NCBI RefSeq assembly: GCF_048066175.1
Contig: NZ_JBLTXA010000001.1
Span: forward strand, 310,001 to 374,000
Length of the DNA: 64,000 bases
Reading direction: 5' to 3'
Origin: Niveispirillum fermenti
GTDB lineage: Bacteria; Pseudomonadota; Alphaproteobacteria; Azospirillales; Azospirillaceae
Shown here: piece by piece, positions 60,328 to 64,000 of the stretch
How positions within the stretch are numbered: position 1 is the stretch's first letter
How the letters are laid out: every line of letters begins with the position of its first letter
Notes under the pieces: generated by a model
What the model was told of the DNA's origin: nothing
The model's input: the letters and a program-made list of their open reading frames with translations, nothing else
Databases searched by the model: none
Made by a program: the position numbers and the translations under genes

Positions 60328-62265
60328 TCAGCGCGCCAGGAAGAACCAGCCGGCCAACACGACCACGCCGATCACCATCACGAAAGCATAATGGTACACA
60401 TAGCCCGTCTGCAGGCGGCTGGCCGCCAGGGACAGGCGCCGGGTGACGGTTGCGGCCCCGTCCGGGCCCAGCCCATCGATCACCGCGACATCCACACCCT
60501 TCCACAGGCCGAAGCCGAGCTTCATGGCCGGGCGCACGAACAACGCATTGTACAGTTCATCGAACATGTACTTCCGGAACACGAAGCCGTGGATGGCCTT
60601 GAAGGTATTGACGAAGGCGCCGGGCAGACCGGGAACGAACATGTAGAAGACATAGGCCAGCGCGATACCCGTCACACCCGCCGCCAGCGGGGCATAGGGC
60701 ACCCAGCCCGGCACATGGTGGGCGGCTTCCACGATCGTCCCGTGCTCACCCGTCAGCATGAAGATGCTGCCGGCCCAGAAGGCATCCATATCGTGGCCCA
60801 CGAACCAGGGATAGGCGACGAAACCGGCAAACAGGGCACCGATCGACAGGACGATCAGCGGCACCAGCATGACGGCCGGGCTTTCATGCACGTGGGCCAT
60901 CACCTTCTCAGACGCGCGCGGCTTGCCATGGAAGGTCATGATCAGCAGGCGCCAGGAATAGAAGGCCGTCATGAAGGCGGCGGCAATGCCCATCCAGAAG
61001 GCGAAGGAACCGGCAACGCTATGCTTGGCGTAGGCCACTTCCAGGATCATGTCCTTGGAGTAGAAGCCCGCGAAGAACGGGATACCGGCCAGCGCCAGGT
61101 TGCCGATCCACATCATGGCATAGGTCACGGGGATCTGCTTCCAGATGCCGCCCATGTTGCGCATGTCCTGCTCGTCCGACATGGCGTGGATTACCGAGCC
61201 GGCCCCCAGGAACAGCAGGGCCTTGAAGAAGGCGTGCGTCATCAGGTGGAAGATGGCAGCCGGATAGGCGCCGACACCAATGGCGAAGAACATGTAGCCA
61301 AGCTGGCTCATCGTCGAATAGGCGATGACGCGCTTGATGTCGAACTGGGTCAGGCCGATGGTCGCGGCCACGAAAGCGGTCGCCGCTCCCAGATAGGTCA
61401 CAACCTCCAGGGCCACGGGCGCATATTCGAACACCGGGCTCATCCGGGACAGCATGAAGACGCCGGCGGTCACCATGGTGGCCGCGTGGATCAGCGCCGA
61501 CACCGGGGTCGGACCTTCCATGGCGTCCGGCAGCCAGGTGTGCAGGCCCAACTGGGCCGACTTGCCCATGGCACCGATGAACAGCAGCAGGCAGGCGCAG
61601 GTCAGCGCATGCACTTCCCAGCCCAGGAAGTTGAAGGTGGTATCGGCCTTGGCGGCCGCCTGCTCGAAGATGCCGTCGAACTGGACGGTGCCAAAGATGA
61701 CGAAGATCGCCATGATGCCCAGCGCAAAGCCGAAATCGCCCACGCGGTTGACCAGGAACGCCTTCATGGAGGCGTCGTTGGCGCTCTTCTTCTCATACCA
61801 GAAATTGATCAGCAGGTAGGAGGCGACACCCACGCCCTCCCAGCCGAAGAACATCTGCAGCAGATTGTCGGCCGTGACCAGCATGAGCATCATGAAGGTA
61901 AACAGCGACAGATAAGCCATGAAACGTGCCCGGTGCGGGTCGTGGCTCATGTAGCCGACCGAATAGACATGCACCATGGACGACACGCCGTTCACCACGA
62001 CCAGCATCACGGCGGTCAGCGTATCGATGCGCAGCGACCAGGACACCTCGAAGGTGCCGCTGTCGATCCAGGTAAACAGCTCGACGGTACGCGCGGCCTC
62101 GGGTCCGCCGAAACCGATCGTCGCGAACAGGATCACGGACAGGATCGCGGCGGTCAGAACGCCGGCGCAGGTGACGATCTGGGCCCCGCGGTCGCCGATG
62201 ATGCGCCCGAAGAACCCGGCGATGAAGGCGCCCAGCAGGGGCAGGAAGATGGCAGCGATTTCCAT
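60328..62265 (-). CDS. nuoL: NADH-quinone oxidoreductase subunit L
   Basis: 645 residues, distal proton-pump subunit with the long lateral helix at its C-terminus. FFGWEGVGVASYLLINFWY, LPDAMEGPTPVSALIHAATM and IKRVIAYSTMSQLGYM are family landmarks. Confidence 0.97.
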   Translation of the reverse strand: MEIAAIFLPLLGAFIAGFFGRIIGDRGAQIVTCAGVLTAAILSVILFATIGFGGPEAARTVELFTWIDSGTFEVSWSLRIDTLTAVMLVVVNGVSSMVHVYSVGYMSHDPHRARFMAYLSLFTFMMLMLVTADNLLQMFFGWEGVGVASYLLINFWYEKKSANDASMKAFLVNRVGDFGFALGIMAIFVIFGTVQFDGIFEQAAAKADTTFNFLGWEVHALTCACLLLFIGAMGKSAQLGLHTWLPDAMEGPTPVSALIHAATMVTAGVFMLSRMSPVFEYAPVALEVVTYLGAATAFVAATIGLTQFDIKRVIAYSTMSQLGYMFFAIGVGAYPAAIFHLMTHAFFKALLFLGAGSVIHAMSDEQDMRNMGGIWKQIPVTYAMMWIGNLALAGIPFFAGFYSKDMILEVAYAKHSVAGSFAFWMGIAAAFMTAFYSWRLLIMTFHGKPRASEKVMAHVHESPAVMLVPLIVLSIGALFAGFVAYPWFVGHDMDAFWAGSIFMLTGEHGTIVEAAHHVPGWVPYAPLAAGVTGIALAYVFYMFVPGLPGAFVNTFKAIHGFVFRKYMFDELYNALFVRPAMKLGFGLWKGVDVAVIDGLGPDGAATVTRRLSLAASRLQTGYVYHYAFVMVIGVVVLAGWFFLAR

Positions 62266-62275
62266 GATGCCCGCC

Positions 62276-62593
62276 TCAACCCTTCATCATGTTGATGTCT
62301 TCAACCGCGATCGTGCCGCGATTGCGGAAATAGACCACCAGGATCGCCAGACCGATGGCGGCCTCCGCCGCGGCCACGGTCAGGATGAACATGGTGAAAA
62401 TCTGTCCCACCAGATCGTTCAGATAGACGGAGAAGGCCACCAGGTTGATGTTGACGGCGAGAAGGATCATCTCGACCGACATCAGGATGATGATGACGTT
62501 CTTCCGGTTCAGGAAAATCCCGAACACGCCGATGGTGAAGAGGATGGCCGACAGCGTCAGGTAATGCGCCAGGCCGATAGAGCCGAATTCCAT
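62276..62593 (-). CDS. nuoK: NADH-quinone oxidoreductase subunit K
   Basis: 105 residues, three membrane helices. NVIIILMSVEMILLAVNINL with the conserved membrane Glu, and VAAAEAAIGLAILV with the second. Follows nuoJ by two bases. Confidence 0.97.
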   Translation of the reverse strand: MEFGSIGLAHYLTLSAILFTIGVFGIFLNRKNVIIILMSVEMILLAVNINLVAFSVYLNDLVGQIFTMFILTVAAAEAAIGLAILVVYFRNRGTIAVEDINMMKG

Positions 62594-62595
62594 GA

Positions 62596-63213
62596 TCAGA
62601 CGCCCCCCCGCGTCGGGACCTTGCGTACCTGCACAACCTCGTCCCGCTTCCGGTCGAGCTGCTGGCCGATCTGCTGGCGGCGGACGCCGGGGCGCGACCG
62701 GAGCGTCAGCACAATGGCACCGATCATCGCGACCAGCAGGATCAGGCCGGAAACCTGGAAGGCGTACACATAGTCGGTATAGAGGATCTGGCCGATGGCC
62801 TCCGTATTGGTCACCTGATCGACCGGCGGGATCGGCGCATTGTCGGCCGTGCCCCCGACCGGACCGCCAGCCAGTTGCGTGACGGCCAGGAACACCAGTT
62901 CCACCGCCAGGATGGCACCGATCACCAGCCCGACCGGCATGTAGCGCATGAAGCCCTGTCGCAATTCCTGGAAATTGATGTCGAGCATCATCACCACGAA
63001 CAGGAACAGCACCGCCACGGCGCCGACATAGACGATGACCAGGATCATGGCCACGAATTCAGCACCGATCAGCACAAACAGGCCGGCGGCGTTGAAGAAG
63101 GCCAGGATCAGGAACAGAACCGAATGCACGGGATTCTTGGCCGTGATCACCTGCACGGCAGATGCCAGCAGGACGAAAGCGAACGCATAGAATGCGACAG
63201 CGGTCAGTGTCAT
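62596..63213 (-). CDS. nuoJ: NADH-quinone oxidoreductase subunit J
   Basis: 205 residues, five helices. KNPVHSVLFLILAFFNAAGL and LVIVYVGAVAVLFLFVVMML with the pi-bulge helix are typical of subunit J. Confidence 0.97.
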   Translation of the reverse strand: MTLTAVAFYAFAFVLLASAVQVITAKNPVHSVLFLILAFFNAAGLFVLIGAEFVAMILVIVYVGAVAVLFLFVVMMLDINFQELRQGFMRYMPVGLVIGAILAVELVFLAVTQLAGGPVGGTADNAPIPPVDQVTNTEAIGQILYTDYVYAFQVSGLILLVAMIGAIVLTLRSRPGVRRQQIGQQLDRKRDEVVQVRKVPTRGGV

Positions 63214-63313
63214 GTTACGCCGCCTCCGGCGCTGTGGTCATCGGGTACTGGGTCACGGAGGATACTCCGGGCGAAGGACGGGAGACGGCCGGCGAACCGG
63301 CCGCCCATGGTGA

Positions 63314-63802
63314 TTAGCGGTAAGGTGCGTCGGCCGCGAGATTGGCCGCGATCTGGGCTTCCCAGCGGTCACCGTTGGCCAGCAGCTTTTCCTTGTTATA
63401 GTAAAGCTCCTCGCGGGTTTCCGTCGCGAATTCCAGGTTCGGCCCCTCCACGATGGCATCCACCGGGCAGGCTTCCTGGCACAGACCACAATAGATGCAC
63501 TTCACCATGTCGATGTCGTAGCGCGTGGTCCGGCGGCTGCCATCCTCGCGCGGTTCGGCCTCGATCGTGATGGCCAGCGCCGGGCAGATGGCCTCGCACA
63601 GCTTGCACGCGATGCAGCGTTCCTCCCCATTGGGATAACGGCGCAGGGCATGCTCGCCGCGAAAGCGCGGGCTGGTCGGACCGCGTTCGAACGGATAGTT
63701 CAGGGTCACGCGCGGACGGAACATGTAGCTGAAGGTCAGCGACATGCCCTTCACGAGTTCCCACAAGAACAGGCCGCGCGCGGTACGGTCGAGCAGGGCC
63801 AT
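63314..63802 (-). CDS. nuoI: NADH-quinone oxidoreductase subunit I
   Basis: 162 residues. Two 4Fe-4S clusters N6a/N6b: CIACKLCEAICP and CIYCGLCQEACP. A short amphipathic N-terminus attaches it to subunit H. Preceded by nuoH; a gap of 100 bases to nuoJ holds no gene. Confidence 0.97.
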   Translation of the reverse strand: MALLDRTARGLFLWELVKGMSLTFSYMFRPRVTLNYPFERGPTSPRFRGEHALRRYPNGEERCIACKLCEAICPALAITIEAEPREDGSRRTTRYDIDMVKCIYCGLCQEACPVDAIVEGPNLEFATETREELYYNKEKLLANGDRWEAQIAANLAADAPYR

Positions 63803-63852
63803 GGTTCACCTCCATCATCGGGCGGCGGCCCCCGGCCCCCGCCCCCACGAAA

Positions 63853-64000
63853 TCAGTTTGGCAGCAGGTCGAAATAGACGAGCACACCAGCGGTCAGCAC
63901 CACCCAGATCAGCGAGAAGGGCAGGAAAACCTTCCAACCCAGACGCATGAGCTGGTCATACCGGTAGCGCGGCAGCGTGGCGCGCACCCAGATGAAACAG
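63853..64000 (-). CDS. nuoH: NADH-quinone oxidoreductase subunit H, C-terminal part
   Basis: Cut by the window edge. The visible C-terminus has FIWVRATLPRYRYDQLMRLG and a last helix ending VYFDLLPN, the standard end of subunit H, which forms part of the quinone chamber. Confidence 0.94.
   Translation of the reverse strand, partial: CFIWVRATLPRYRYDQLMRLGWKVFLPFSLIWVVLTAGVLVYFDLLPN

Noticed and set aside
58843..62295. Very long open frame on the plus strand opposite nuoM/nuoL (over 1,100 codons)
   Set aside because: It is His/Gln/Asp-rich with no family features and lies wholly antisense to well-conserved complex I genes; it arises from their codon bias.

Overview
The window is high-GC DNA from an alphaproteobacterium. 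The order nuoH-I-J-K-L-M-N-birA-coaX-rnj-mce-DUF1467 is typical of Alphaproteobacteria, and the CYTH-CHAD gene and ParA-like ATPase near guaA suggest Rhodospirillales, possibly Azospirillaceae. That family placement is an inference. Chromosomal backbone lies at 1-11676 and again from about 46,900 to 64,000. Between them sits an integrated conjugative element (ICE) of about 35 kb.

Left backbone (1-11676): the 5' end of an RND efflux permease with its membrane-fusion adaptor and a LysR regulator; a Gfo/Idh/MocA oxidoreductase divergent from an AraC regulator; a cluster of perfect hairpins; pgk with its terminator; a CYTH-CHAD protein; an orphan ParA-like ATPase; and guaA.

The ICE (about 11674-46580) is inserted at the 3' end of guaA. 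A 13-bp core, the last guaA codons, is repeated at the far end. From left to right it holds: a P4-type tyrosine integrase; an AlpA-like regulator; a complete trb mating-pair operon (trbB-C-D-E-J-K-L-F-G-I plus DUF2274); an RHH protein and the coupling protein TraG; a cargo zone with hxlR-fabF, lysR, tetA(G)/tetR(G) and floR; a VirD2-like relaxase; a lytic transglycosylase, DUF736, a TraF-type peptidase and DUF2840; a replication initiator whose gene contains iterons and DnaA-box-like sites; small HTH and DUF2285 regulators, one of them frameshifted; ardA; a two-gene Hachiman defence system (hamAB); and a TacA/TacT toxin-antitoxin pair. The integrase acts on the att cores. RepA could replicate the excised circle. 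The relaxase, TraG and Trb proteins move it. ArdA, HamAB and TacAT protect or stabilise it.

Unusual points in the ICE: a small NTF2-like gene is inserted antisense inside the start of trbG; relaxase-floR-lysR remnant run in the order of the known mobile virD2-floR-lysR unit, and a second, diverged relaxase 3' end lies on the other side of the resistance genes; and immediately beyond the right att core lies the fossil left end of a second, related element, cut off after about eight codons of its integrase.

Right backbone (about 46,900-64,000): a LysE exporter, a small lipoprotein, an EamA transporter, tRNA-Thr(CGU) with a terminator, a thioesterase, a TPR-methyltransferase fusion, a FemAB/GNAT-like protein, then DUF1467, mce, rnj, coaX, birA and the nuo (complex I) genes, ending inside nuoH.
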